A stretch of DNA of 64,000 bases, taken from contig JAKJER010000006.1 of NCBI GenBank assembly GCA_022705325.1, forward strand, positions 62,001-126,000, given 5' to 3'. Position 1 is the first letter of the stretch. Every line of letters begins with the position of its first letter. Shown in pieces: positions 35,400 through 43,932 of the stretch. The notes under the pieces were generated by a model that saw nothing but the letters and a program-made list of their open reading frames with translations, was not told the origin of the DNA and ran no database searches. Position numbers and translations under genes: made by a program. This DNA is from Planctomycetota bacterium (GTDB taxonomy: Bacteria > Planctomycetota > Phycisphaerae > SM23-33).

Positions 35400-35825
35400 C
35401 TACGGGTCCGGCCGTTCCGGCTGCCCCCCCTCCTCGCCGGCCGGCTGGCCCGAAGACCGCAACGCGTTACGAATGGTCTGCAGTATCCTGACGTCGTCAA
35501 CGGGCTTGGTGAAGAAGTCCAAGGCGCCACACGCCATCGCCCGGTCTCGTGACTCTTCATCACAATGGGCGGAGATGAAGATGACCGGCATGCGACAACC
35601 GCGGCTCCCCATCAACTCCTGGAGTTCCAGGCCGTTCAACCCCGGCATGCGGACGTCCAACAGGAGGCATCCCGCCAGGTCCATGCAGCCGGCCTGGATA
35701 AACTCTTCCGCGGAGGCGAATGTCTGCACGTGCAACTGGGCAGACCGCATCAGCCTCTGCATGGCTCTGCGCACAGACATGTCGTCGTCGACGACGAAGA
35801 TGGTGGCTTTCTCGTCCGGTACCAC
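35400..35825 (-). CDS. Single-domain response regulator (FixJ-type receiver)
   Basis: This 141-residue protein is a CheY-like receiver with no output domain. Acidic residues in VVDDD (11-15), phosphoacceptor Asp57 in LLLDVRMPG, and FFTKP with the conserved Lys are all present. FASAEEFI and DVRMPGLNGLELQ are typical of FixJ-type receivers. The start codon is GTG with GAGG a few bases upstream. The C-terminus is a short Pro/Glu-rich tail. It lies between the AsmA-like gene (29 nt) and a full FixJ-like regulator (84 nt); that gap contains the shared 21-bp element and a TAGAAT box. It may be a phosphate sink or adaptor for the sensor kinase. Confidence 0.88.
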   Translation of the reverse strand: MVPDEKATIFVVDDDMSVRRAMQRLMRSAQLHVQTFASAEEFIQAGCMDLAGCLLLDVRMPGLNGLELQELMGSRGCRMPVIFISAHCDEESRDRAMACGALDFFTKPVDDVRILQTIRNALRSSGQPAGEEGGQPERPDP

Positions 35826-35889
35826 ATTTACCTCTTGCGCGGCGGGCTCGAGGTCAAGATCCGGAAAATCTTAGTGAAGGGCGGCGCTT

Positions 35890-35910
35890 CATTCTATTGG
35901 ACTTTGGTCT
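35890..35910 (-). promoter_or_regulatory. Shared 21-bp promoter element, copy 1
   Basis: On the reverse strand it reads AGACCAAAGTCC followed by AATAGAATG, including a TAGAAT -10-like box, 65 nt before the GTG of the single-domain response regulator. An identical 21-bp copy is at 39768-39788 on the opposite strand. Confidence 0.7.
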
Positions 35911-36596
35911 CATGAGAGGGGCGGCTGGACGCTTTCCTCGCCCATGGGCCTGACAAAATGGGCCGCCTGGGCCTCGGGCCCGGCCAGAAGCCGCTCCTGC
36001 ATGCGGACCAGGTCTGCCAAGGAAACAGCCTCCATCTTCGCCATCACACGCGCACGGTGGACCTTGACCGTCTTTTCGGTCGTGCCCAGATGAATCGCGA
36101 TGTTCTTGTTCGCCAGTCCCTCGGCCACAAGGTCCATCACCTGCCGTTCGCGCGGGGTCAGCCGCTCCCGGCGGGCCCGCAGTTTCTCCCACTCTGCCCG
36201 GGCGTTCTTCCGCGCCCCGTCTTCGGCGAGGCCTTTGTGGATCGCCGCCAGAAGGTCCTCGCCCTGAAAGGGCTTTGGGAGGAAGTCCACGGCCCCTGCC
36301 TTCATGGCGCGCACGCTCGTGAGAATGTCCCCGTGGCCGCTGATGAAGACGATAGCCATGTCACAGACGGAGGCGGCAAGGTGAGACTGGAGATCCAGGC
36401 CTGTCAAACCCGGCATGCGAACATCCAAGACCAGGCAGCACGGCCCCTCCGGCGGCGAGACCAACAGGAACTCCTCGGCCGATGAGAAGGTAACCGGTTT
36501 AAGACCGGCAGATCGGACCAGACGAGCGAGCGATTGCCTTACGGAAGGATCGTCGTCGACGATCAGCACGTTGGCCTCTTGGCAGTCCATATTCAT
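35910..36596 (-). CDS. FixJ/NarL-type response regulator
   Basis: This 228-residue regulator has a receiver domain (acidic pocket VDDD at 13-16, phosphoacceptor Asp58 in LVLDVRMPG, FISGHGD, and KPF with the conserved Lys). A LuxR-type helix-turn-helix follows (about 145-205: LTPRERQVMDLVAEGLANKNIAIHLGTTEKTVKVHRARVMAKM). It has the length and linker of FixJ/TodT-like transcription activators. Its gene lies 157 nt downstream of the large sensor kinase, which is its likely partner, and next to the 21-bp element, which is a candidate binding site. Confidence 0.9.
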   Translation of the reverse strand: MNMDCQEANVLIVDDDPSVRQSLARLVRSAGLKPVTFSSAEEFLLVSPPEGPCCLVLDVRMPGLTGLDLQSHLAASVCDMAIVFISGHGDILTSVRAMKAGAVDFLPKPFQGEDLLAAIHKGLAEDGARKNARAEWEKLRARRERLTPRERQVMDLVAEGLANKNIAIHLGTTEKTVKVHRARVMAKMEAVSLADLVRMQERLLAGPEAQAAHFVRPMGEESVQPPLS

Positions 36597-36753
36597 GCTT
36601 TGTTCGCACCAGGGTCTCGTTTGCCAGGGCGGGGCAGGCGTCTACCCCGCCGCCTGGAAGTGTCCTCTGACTTACTACAGGGACTACTCTCCCATGACGG
36701 CATCCGGACAAACCCGCATGGGGGCCTATTCCGGGAAACCGTCCCAATTATGC

Positions 36754-39624
36754 TTACTTATGCGGAAGCTCGATGGATATCGTCAGGCCCGGGCCGCTAT
36801 TGCGGACGGCCCGGAGATTGCCGTCGTGTGCCTCGATCAGCGCTTTGCTGATCGAAAGGCCCATGCCAAGACCGTGGGTTTTTGTGGTATAGAACGGCAT
36901 GAACAACTTCTCGAGAGTCTCATCCGATACGGGCGGGCCCTGATCGGAAACGGCTATGACAACCCAGCCGTCGCGAGCAGTTGCGCGGATGGTCAGCTTT
37001 CGCTCCAGGCGCGGACAGTGTGCCATCGCTTCGCACGCGTTGATGATCAGGTTCAGGAGGACTTGCTGCAACTCCACGCGATCGGCCACCACGGCCGGAA
37101 TATCCGGACTCAGGTCGAGGTCCAGACGGACACATTTGGTAATCAACTGCTCTCGAATCAGACTCAGGACCTGCCGGATCACCCGGTTTACATCCAGGAG
37201 CTTGCGTTCGACCTTGCCCTTGTGAAAGAGATCCCGGAGCCGGCGGATCGTCTCGCTGGCGCGGTGGTCGTCGCTGACGATATCCTCGATCGCGGAACGT
37301 ACCTCGCTCAGGTCCGGCGTGGGCAGATTCAGGAACCTCTGGGCGGCCTGCGCATTGCTCAGGATGGCCGCCAGCGGCTGGTTCAGTTCATGCGCGAGCG
37401 AGGCGGCAAATTCCCCCGCGATGCCGACCCGCGACATGTGCGCTATCTCGTCGTGCAGTTGCCGGGTCATCTCCTCGGCTTTCTTGCGCTCCGTGATGTC
37501 GAACAGGATTCCACACACGCGGGTCCTGTCGGGACCGACCCGGACCGCGCAGATCCTGTGACTGATCCAGGCGATTCGTCCGTCCCGGGCCCGCATTCGG
37601 TACTCCAACTCGACGCTGGACGCGCTATGCGTCGCTGCCTCCAGCCGTTCCATCATTGGCGCGAAGTCATCCTCCACAACCTTCTTCTTCCAGAAGTCCG
37701 GCTGGGACCATTCCTCCGGAGCGTACCCCAGCAGCGGGGTCTCCTCGGGGCCCAACTGCACGAATCGCCTTTCCCGAGGAACGTAGACCAGGGGGGTGGC
37801 CCTCATCGACTCCAGCAGGGCGCGTATCTCGAACCGGCTCTCGCGCAGAGCGATCTCCGACTCCCTGCGAAGCATCGCCCCTCCCAGACTCCAACATAGA
37901 AGTTCCAACTCCTTGATCAACTCGTCGGGCCACTCCCGCTCCCGATTCACGCAGCACAACCAGAGCCCTCCGATCGTCTCGTCGCCCATGCGAAGCGGAA
38001 GACCGGCCAGCGCCTTTATGCCGCGCTGTGCCAACAACCTGCGATCCGGGAAGTCCGCAGGCACTTCCTGGAGCCGGGAAACGCGCACGGTCGCGCCTTC
38101 GATTAGTTGTTTCGTCAGCCAGGGAAAGTCGTCCAGGCTGTTGTGCGTATCGTCGTCCGGAGCCTCCGCCGCCGGCCATTGGACAACGCAACGATTGAAA
38201 CTGAAAGGCGAGGTGTGCCTCGTCACCCGCACAATATCGACGTTTACCAGTTCGGCGAGTCGCCGGGTCGCCTCGTGGAGCGCGTTGTGCAACTCTTCGG
38301 GAATGACCGTGGCCAGACTGGCGGTGATCTGGGCCAGAACTCCCTCTCGCGTGATCCGTTCCACGCGCTGCAGTTCGAGCGTCTGGCGAGCCACGATCTC
38401 GTTCTCAAGCCGGCGAACGGTCGACTTCAATGTCCCGGTCCGGTCCTTGACAGCCTGCTCCAGGTTGGCCCTCTCGGAACGAAGGGCTTCCTCCGCCAGA
38501 TGGCGGCGAGTGGTGTCGGAAAGAGTAAACAGAAGTCCCTCGACGGCGCCGTTGCTGCAGATCGGGGCCAGGGTCCAATCCCACCAGGTCGTGCCGGTGT
38601 GCGGATGCTCGGCGTACACGAAAGGTCTGCTCTCGTAGGACTCCGCCTGCCCGGTGCGCACCACCCGACGGAAGATCTCCTCGTTTTCGTCGTTTGGGTA
38701 CAGCGAGAAGTGGTTCTTTCCGACGAAGAAGTCGGGGTCCTTCGCATCCGCCTTCGCGTACGCGGCATTCACCCAGATGAAGTTGAAGTCCGTGTCCAGG
38801 TACGCCATCATCACGGGACAGTGATCCACCACGTTCTTGAGCATGAACTGGTGCGAGCGCGCGGCTGCTTCGCTGAAATGGGCGTTGACCAGATGGTTCA
38901 GCCTGCCTGCAACGACTTGCAGAACGGACCAGTCCTCCAGGATCGCGGCTTTCGCACGATCGTCCCAATCCTGGGGAGGGCGAAGAAGCTCAAGGCTGCC
39001 CACCTGTCGCCCGTCGTGCTCCAGGTGGACGGCCTGGTGCCAGGTCGTCCGTTCAATCGGACCGGCGCAGAAGGTCCTGTCCCCGAACCAGATGCGGGCC
39101 GCGCGGCCGGACGGGGGGCCCACATGCTTCGCCAGCGCGTCAGAGATGCCCTGAAGGACGGCCTCGAGCGACGTGTTCGGCTCCGCGAGCAATCGGCATA
39201 TGCTGTATTCACAGAAAAGGTCTGACGAGTCATGATCATCAGCCGCAACGTCCCCTTCGTCCTTCTGCACTCGGCCCGCCTCCGCCAGCAGGCGGGCGTG
39301 GCGGAGAATGTCTTCCGGACTTGCCGTATCGGGCAGCCAGGCTCGCACGGCCGCGTGGTTCCAGACGCGCGAGAGATCGTGATGATTCTGGCGGACCAAG
39401 GCCAGCACGGGGGCCTGGGGGGGCAGATCGCGGCAGGCCTGGACGCATTCCTTGCGGCTGGGGTCCAGTTCCAATACGACCAGTTCCGGACGCGCTTTCT
39501 GACAGACGCGTGAAACATCGCGCAAGCTGGGGGCAACGGTGATGCGGGCCCGAAGAGGGCGAAGCGACTCCTTCCACCTCTTGGCTCTCGTAACCTCTTC
39601 GCAGGCAAGGACAATGCGGAGCAT
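36754..39624 (-). CDS. Large PAS/GAF sensor histidine kinase (FixL-like)
   Basis: This 956-residue soluble kinase begins with a degenerate receiver-like region (1-120; it lacks the acidic pair). Next come a GAF-like segment (about 130-255), a PAS domain (about 270-385; YLDTDFNFIWVNAAYAKAD), a coiled coil and a second GAF domain (about 420-600). A PAS domain with PAC (about 610-715; GYAPEEWSQPDFW, LFDITERKKAEE) follows. HisKA His745 lies in HELNQPLAAIL, and the HATPase_c domain has NLIINACEA and GLGMGLSISKALIE. No transmembrane helix is evident, so it senses a cytoplasmic signal. The start at 39624 has AAAGGA 5 nt upstream. With the FixJ-like regulators it forms a two-component system. Confidence 0.9.
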   Translation of the reverse strand: MLRIVLACEEVTRAKRWKESLRPLRARITVAPSLRDVSRVCQKARPELVVLELDPSRKECVQACRDLPPQAPVLALVRQNHHDLSRVWNHAAVRAWLPDTASPEDILRHARLLAEAGRVQKDEGDVAADDHDSSDLFCEYSICRLLAEPNTSLEAVLQGISDALAKHVGPPSGRAARIWFGDRTFCAGPIERTTWHQAVHLEHDGRQVGSLELLRPPQDWDDRAKAAILEDWSVLQVVAGRLNHLVNAHFSEAAARSHQFMLKNVVDHCPVMMAYLDTDFNFIWVNAAYAKADAKDPDFFVGKNHFSLYPNDENEEIFRRVVRTGQAESYESRPFVYAEHPHTGTTWWDWTLAPICSNGAVEGLLFTLSDTTRRHLAEEALRSERANLEQAVKDRTGTLKSTVRRLENEIVARQTLELQRVERITREGVLAQITASLATVIPEELHNALHEATRRLAELVNVDIVRVTRHTSPFSFNRCVVQWPAAEAPDDDTHNSLDDFPWLTKQLIEGATVRVSRLQEVPADFPDRRLLAQRGIKALAGLPLRMGDETIGGLWLCCVNREREWPDELIKELELLCWSLGGAMLRRESEIALRESRFEIRALLESMRATPLVYVPRERRFVQLGPEETPLLGYAPEEWSQPDFWKKKVVEDDFAPMMERLEAATHSASSVELEYRMRARDGRIAWISHRICAVRVGPDRTRVCGILFDITERKKAEEMTRQLHDEIAHMSRVGIAGEFAASLAHELNQPLAAILSNAQAAQRFLNLPTPDLSEVRSAIEDIVSDDHRASETIRRLRDLFHKGKVERKLLDVNRVIRQVLSLIREQLITKCVRLDLDLSPDIPAVVADRVELQQVLLNLIINACEAMAHCPRLERKLTIRATARDGWVVIAVSDQGPPVSDETLEKLFMPFYTTKTHGLGMGLSISKALIEAHDGNLRAVRNSGPGLTISIELPHK

Positions 39625-39719
39625 AGGTTCCTTTCGCAGACCCGGTCCTTGGGCGGCAACGAGTTGCTTCATCAACTGCGACAGGGCAGAAAACGAACCT
39701 GACAGGGAGCCTTTCCCGC

Positions 39720-39750
39720 CTGCAACCAGCTACACTGACTATGGTTGCAG
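39720..39750. promoter_or_regulatory. 9-bp inverted repeat in the kinase/DUF11 divergent region
   Basis: CTGCAACCA (39720-39728) and TGGTTGCAG (39742-39750) form a dyad with a 13-nt spacer. It lies between the divergent sensor-kinase and DUF11 genes and is a candidate operator. Confidence 0.5.
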
Positions 39751-39767
39751 TCTCCTTCCAGGATATT

Positions 39768-39788
39768 AGACCAAAGTCCAATAGAATG
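39768..39788 (+). promoter_or_regulatory. Shared 21-bp promoter element, copy 2
   Basis: The same 21 bases as at 35890-35910, inverted, with core CCAAAGTCCAATAG and a TAGAAT box at 39782-39787. It lies 83 nt before the ATG of the first DUF11 gene. Confidence 0.7.
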
Positions 39789-39871
39789 TCAAGCGACATG
39801 CTTCTAACCTTTTTCCGGACTGACGCATGTCCGAAGATGCGGCTTTGGCTGCCAATGAAAGGACTACGACT

Positions 39872-42145
39872 ATGAAGACCGCGGTAAGGCTGATCGCACT
39901 GGTTGCTGTCGTATTTGCATTCGTCCCCGGATGTCGAGACCATATGCCGCACAGCTTCACCTGGCCGGCAGGCGGGAATGTCCAGCAGACGCACCCAAAG
40001 CCGCCGGAAGGCGGGTACTACAGCAATTGGGATCCCTACGCTGCCACCATCGAGGTAGTGCCGATCGAGGCACTCAACCCGGTCCGGTCGCAGCACGTCC
40101 TGATCGCGACGGTTCGCGACAAGGACGGCAATCCCTTGCCCAACCGTCGCGTGGAATGGATGATCTCCGACGGTGTCGGCTCGTTCGTGGAAGTTGACGA
40201 GAGCGGCATTCGCGCCAGCCGGGGCTACAAGGTGGATAACCGCTTTGCCGTCACCCACACCAACAACGGCGGCCATGTCCTGACCCGGGGCAACGACGAC
40301 CCCTCTGACGACATCAAGCTCGAGCGCGGGCAGACCTGGGCGGTTATCACCTCGCCGGTGGAAGGCACGACCCACGTAATCGCCTACGCGCCCGGGATCT
40401 ACGACTGGACCAAGCACAAGGCATTCGCCCAGAAGCACTGGATGGACTCCGCGTGGGAATTCCCCCCGCCGGCGACCAACCCGGTCAAGACGCCCCACAA
40501 GCTGGTCACCAAGGTGTTCAAGCACAGCGACCACAAGCCGCTGCCGGGGATCGAGGTAACGTACAAGCTGCTGGACGGACCTGCGGGCGGCTTCGCTCCT
40601 GACGGCAAGACCACCGTCAAGGTCAAGACGGACGCCGACGGACTGGCGGTCGCGACCCTCCAGCAGACGGATGCCGCCGAGGGCGTGAACAAGATCGGCA
40701 TCAGCATTGTCCGCCCGGAGGACACCAAGTGCTGTCGTCCCGCCATGCCAATCGCAAATGGCGAGACGACCAAGACCTGGATCGGTCCCAAGATCGCCAT
40801 CACCAAGACCGCACCGCCCACGGCGCTGGTCGGTCAGAACTTCGACTACCAGATCGTCGTCAGCAACCCCGCACAGGTGGCGGCCACCAACGCCGTCCTG
40901 ACCGATGAGCTTCCCGATGGCATCCAGTACGTGTCCAGCCAGCCGGAAGCCAAGGTCAACGGGCAGACGCTGACCTGGCAACTGGGGACGGTCAATCCGG
41001 GCCAGAGCATCCCGGCCCGCGTCACTGTCAAGGGCAAACGGACGGGCGAGTTCATCAACCCGGCCGTCGTGAAGGCGGACCTGGGCCTGGAGGCCCGCGC
41101 CCAAGCCAAGACGGTTATTGTGCAGGCGGCCCTGAAGATGACCAAGACGGCTCCGGCCGAAGTGCTGCTCTGCGAACCGATCCGCTATAAGATCGTTGTG
41201 ACCAACACCGGCAGCGCTCCGGCCACCAACGTGAAGTTGGAGGACAAGCTGCCCGACGGCCTGATCTGGAAGGGGCAGTACACGACGGTTACGGCTGACT
41301 TCGGCACGATTGACGCGGGCCAGTCCAAGCAGACCGAGTACGAGGTGACTGCCAAGAAGACCGGAGAGTTCGTCAACAATGCAACGGTTGCCGCGGACAA
41401 CGGCCTGACGGCCGCTGCCAAGGCCACAACGATCGTTCGCCAGCCGGTCCTGGTGATCCGGAAAGACGCCCCGAAGGTCCGGTTCGTCGGAATGACCGTA
41501 TCGTACTCAATCACTGTCACCAACAACGGTGACGGCGTCGCCCGCAACACGGTGCTGGTTGACAAGCTCCCGGCGGGTGTCGCGCTCAAGAGCGCCAGCG
41601 ATGGCGGCAAGGACGCTGCCGGCACGATCACCTGGGACCTGGGCGACTTGGCTCCGAAGGCCTCCAAGAAGGTCAGCGTCGTGGTGACTGCCCCGACGAT
41701 CGGGACCCTCGAGAACTTCGCTTCCGCCACGGCCCTGTGTGCCAAGGCTTCGACGAAGTCCACGACGGAGATCAAGGGCATCCCGGCCATCCTGCTGGAA
41801 TGCGTGGACATCAAGGACCCGATCATGGTCGGGCAGCAGGAGACCTACGAGATTATCGTCACCAACCAGGGCTCTGCCGAAGGCACCAATATCGTGATCG
41901 AGTGCACGCTGCCGGCGGAGCAGGAGTTCGTGTCGGCCACTGGCCCGACCAAGGAAACCGTGGACGGCAAGACGGTCACGTTCGCTCCGCTGAAGTCTCT
42001 GGCCCCCAAGGCGAAGGCCACCTACAAGGTCATCTCCAAGGCTCTCAAGGAAGGAGACGTTCGCTTCAAGGTCAGCCTGACGAGCGACCAGATGACCTCG
42101 CCGGCCGAAGAAACCGAGAGCACGCACATCTTCAGCGACAAGTAA
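39872..42145 (+). CDS. DUF11 repeat lipoprotein, long copy
   Basis: This 757-residue predicted lipoprotein (VPGC, Cys21) has an N-terminal part with two Ig-like segments (about 50-290). Four DUF11 (conserved repeat domain) units follow, each starting like KTAPPTALVGQNFDYQIVVSN and containing LPDGI and LTWQLGTV-type strands. DUF11 repeats are Ig-like modules in cell-surface proteins. AAAGGA lies upstream of the ATG. The last about 120 residues are almost the same as in the next gene and end with the identical EETESTHIFSDK. A TAGAAT box within the shared 21-bp element lies upstream. Confidence 0.85.
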   Translation: MKTAVRLIALVAVVFAFVPGCRDHMPHSFTWPAGGNVQQTHPKPPEGGYYSNWDPYAATIEVVPIEALNPVRSQHVLIATVRDKDGNPLPNRRVEWMISDGVGSFVEVDESGIRASRGYKVDNRFAVTHTNNGGHVLTRGNDDPSDDIKLERGQTWAVITSPVEGTTHVIAYAPGIYDWTKHKAFAQKHWMDSAWEFPPPATNPVKTPHKLVTKVFKHSDHKPLPGIEVTYKLLDGPAGGFAPDGKTTVKVKTDADGLAVATLQQTDAAEGVNKIGISIVRPEDTKCCRPAMPIANGETTKTWIGPKIAITKTAPPTALVGQNFDYQIVVSNPAQVAATNAVLTDELPDGIQYVSSQPEAKVNGQTLTWQLGTVNPGQSIPARVTVKGKRTGEFINPAVVKADLGLEARAQAKTVIVQAALKMTKTAPAEVLLCEPIRYKIVVTNTGSAPATNVKLEDKLPDGLIWKGQYTTVTADFGTIDAGQSKQTEYEVTAKKTGEFVNNATVAADNGLTAAAKATTIVRQPVLVIRKDAPKVRFVGMTVSYSITVTNNGDGVARNTVLVDKLPAGVALKSASDGGKDAAGTITWDLGDLAPKASKKVSVVVTAPTIGTLENFASATALCAKASTKSTTEIKGIPAILLECVDIKDPIMVGQQETYEIIVTNQGSAEGTNIVIECTLPAEQEFVSATGPTKETVDGKTVTFAPLKSLAPKAKATYKVISKALKEGDVRFKVSLTSDQMTSPAEETESTHIFSDK

Positions 42146-42164
42146 GAGAACCGAGCGGGCACAG

Positions 42165-42197
42165 GCCCGAGGCGTCGTGGAGGGCGGCGCCTCGGGC
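42165..42197 (+). terminator. Hairpin between the two DUF11 genes
   Basis: GCCCGAGGCG pairs with CGCCTCGGGC (10 bp) and is followed by TTT; a plausible intrinsic terminator or attenuator. Confidence 0.55.
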
Positions 42198-42238
42198 TTT
42201 GCCCGATATCCACACCATCTTCTGTAAAGGAAACGACC

Positions 42239-43849
42239 ATGAACAAGAAGCTGTCCGTCCTCGCGACCGCCTTGGCGATCATCCTGGTCGGCTGTGCCGA
42301 CACGAGCGCCAACAACGGGTCCAGTATCGCTGCAACGAATGACAAGCCGACGTTCACGGAGTCGCCCCCTGCCGGGCCTCCTGCCTCGCCTTCCGCGGCC
42401 GCAACACCGCCGGCCGGTCCGGGCCCGGCAGCCCCGGCCGCCAGGCGAGATGCCGACGGGATGGAGACGATTTCTGTCATGCTCCCCGGCGGGCCCAACG
42501 GCACCGTCCTTTTGGAGAAGTCCGCCCCCGCCGAGGTCCAGGTGGGCAAGGAGTTCATCTACCGCCTTCGTCTGACCAATCAGAGTCAGGCCACTCTCGA
42601 GGGCACGGTACTGACCGGGAAACTTCCCACCGACTTCAATGTGACCGCCAGCAGTCCCGAGGCCAGCATCACCGGACGCGACGCCGTCTGGCAGGTAGGC
42701 AAGATGGCCCCGGGCGACTCCAAGGTATTCGTCGTTCGCGGCTCAGCCACCAAGACGGGAACCATCGTGGCCTGTTCTGATGTGACGTTCCGCGTCGGCA
42801 CCGCCTGCCTACCCATCCGCGTGGTCGAACCGGCCCTGAAGCTGGTCCAGACGGCTCCCCCCGAGGTCTTGCTTTGCGATGCGATTCCGGTCCGCGTTGT
42901 GGTCACCAACACCGGTTCGGGCAGGGCCACGAATGTCATGGTTACGGAGACGCTCCCGGCCGGACTCCAGACCGCCGATGGCAAGAAGACGCTGGAATTC
43001 AATGCGGGCGATCTCGCGGCAGGTCAGTCTCGCGAATTCACCTTTGAGTGCCGTGCGACCAAGGCGGGCGAGTTCAGCAAGTCGGCCGCCGCCGCCGGGG
43101 ACGATGGTCTGAAGGCGGCCGCGGGCTCCAAGACCATAGTCCGCCAGCCCGTCCTGGCCATGACGGCCGATGCGCCGCGTCTGCGGTATGTGGGCCTCGA
43201 CGTCCAGCAGACCTTCACCGTCACCAACAAAGGCGACGGCACGGCTCGGAACACGACTCTTGCTCTGACCTTGCCCTCAAACGCCGCCCTGAAGGCTGCC
43301 ACCGAGGGCAACAAGCCCGAACCCGGCAAGGTCTCCTGGAATCTGGGCAACCTGGCCCCGAACGAGTCCAAGAAGGTCGTTACGGTCATGAAGGCGGACG
43401 CGATCGGCGATGTCGAGTGCTTCGCCGCCGCGACGGCCGACTGTGCGAAGACTTCCGCCAAGACCGTCACCCAGGTCAAGGGCATTCCGGCCATTCTCCT
43501 GGAGTGTGTCGACCTGGTCGACCCCGTCGCCATCGGGGAGAAGACCACGTATGAGATCACCGTCCTGAACCAGGGTTCCGCCGAGGGAACCAACATCGTG
43601 GTCAAGTGCACGCTGCCGGCGGAAGAAGAGTTCGTCTCCGCGACCGGTCCGACCAAGGAAACGGTCGAGGGACAGACGGTGACCTTTGCCCCGCTGAAGA
43701 GCCTGGCCCCCAAGGACAAGACGGTTTACAGGTTGGTCATCAAGGGGCTCAAGGAAGGCGACGTTCGTTTCAAGATCAGCCTGATCAGCGACCAGATGAC
43801 CTCTCCGGCCGAGGAGACCGAGAGTACACACATTTTCTCGGATAAGTAA
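42239..43849 (+). CDS. DUF11 repeat lipoprotein, short copy
   Basis: This 536-residue predicted lipoprotein (VGC, Cys19) has a Pro/Ala-rich linker (about 25-75). DUF11 units follow, with starts such as KSAPAEVQVGKEFIYRLRLTN, QTAPPEVLLCDAIPVRVVVTN and LECVDLVDPVAIGEKTTYEI. It lacks the N-terminal Ig-like part of the upstream paralogue, so it arose by duplication and loss or the reverse. The C-terminal ends of both are nearly identical. The gap of 93 nt holds a hairpin. Similar proteins carry several DUF11 repeats on the outer membrane or S-layer; the ligand is unknown. Confidence 0.85.
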   Translation: MNKKLSVLATALAIILVGCADTSANNGSSIAATNDKPTFTESPPAGPPASPSAAATPPAGPGPAAPAARRDADGMETISVMLPGGPNGTVLLEKSAPAEVQVGKEFIYRLRLTNQSQATLEGTVLTGKLPTDFNVTASSPEASITGRDAVWQVGKMAPGDSKVFVVRGSATKTGTIVACSDVTFRVGTACLPIRVVEPALKLVQTAPPEVLLCDAIPVRVVVTNTGSGRATNVMVTETLPAGLQTADGKKTLEFNAGDLAAGQSREFTFECRATKAGEFSKSAAAAGDDGLKAAAGSKTIVRQPVLAMTADAPRLRYVGLDVQQTFTVTNKGDGTARNTTLALTLPSNAALKAATEGNKPEPGKVSWNLGNLAPNESKKVVTVMKADAIGDVECFAAATADCAKTSAKTVTQVKGIPAILLECVDLVDPVAIGEKTTYEITVLNQGSAEGTNIVVKCTLPAEEEFVSATGPTKETVEGQTVTFAPLKSLAPKDKTVYRLVIKGLKEGDVRFKISLISDQMTSPAEETESTHIFSDK

Positions 43850-43871
43850 GACAAGTGCGGCGGTCGCGCGT

Positions 43872-43902
43872 GGGAGGGCAGGCGGCAGTAGCCTGCCCTC
43901 CC
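43872..43902 (+). terminator. Hairpin terminator after the DUF11 pair
   Basis: A perfect 12-bp stem (GGGAGGGCAGGC with GCCTGCCCTCCC) and 7-nt loop; only a weak T stretch follows. Confidence 0.6.
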
Positions 43903-43932
43903 CGCGCATTTCAGGCGTTTCCAGATTGTGCG

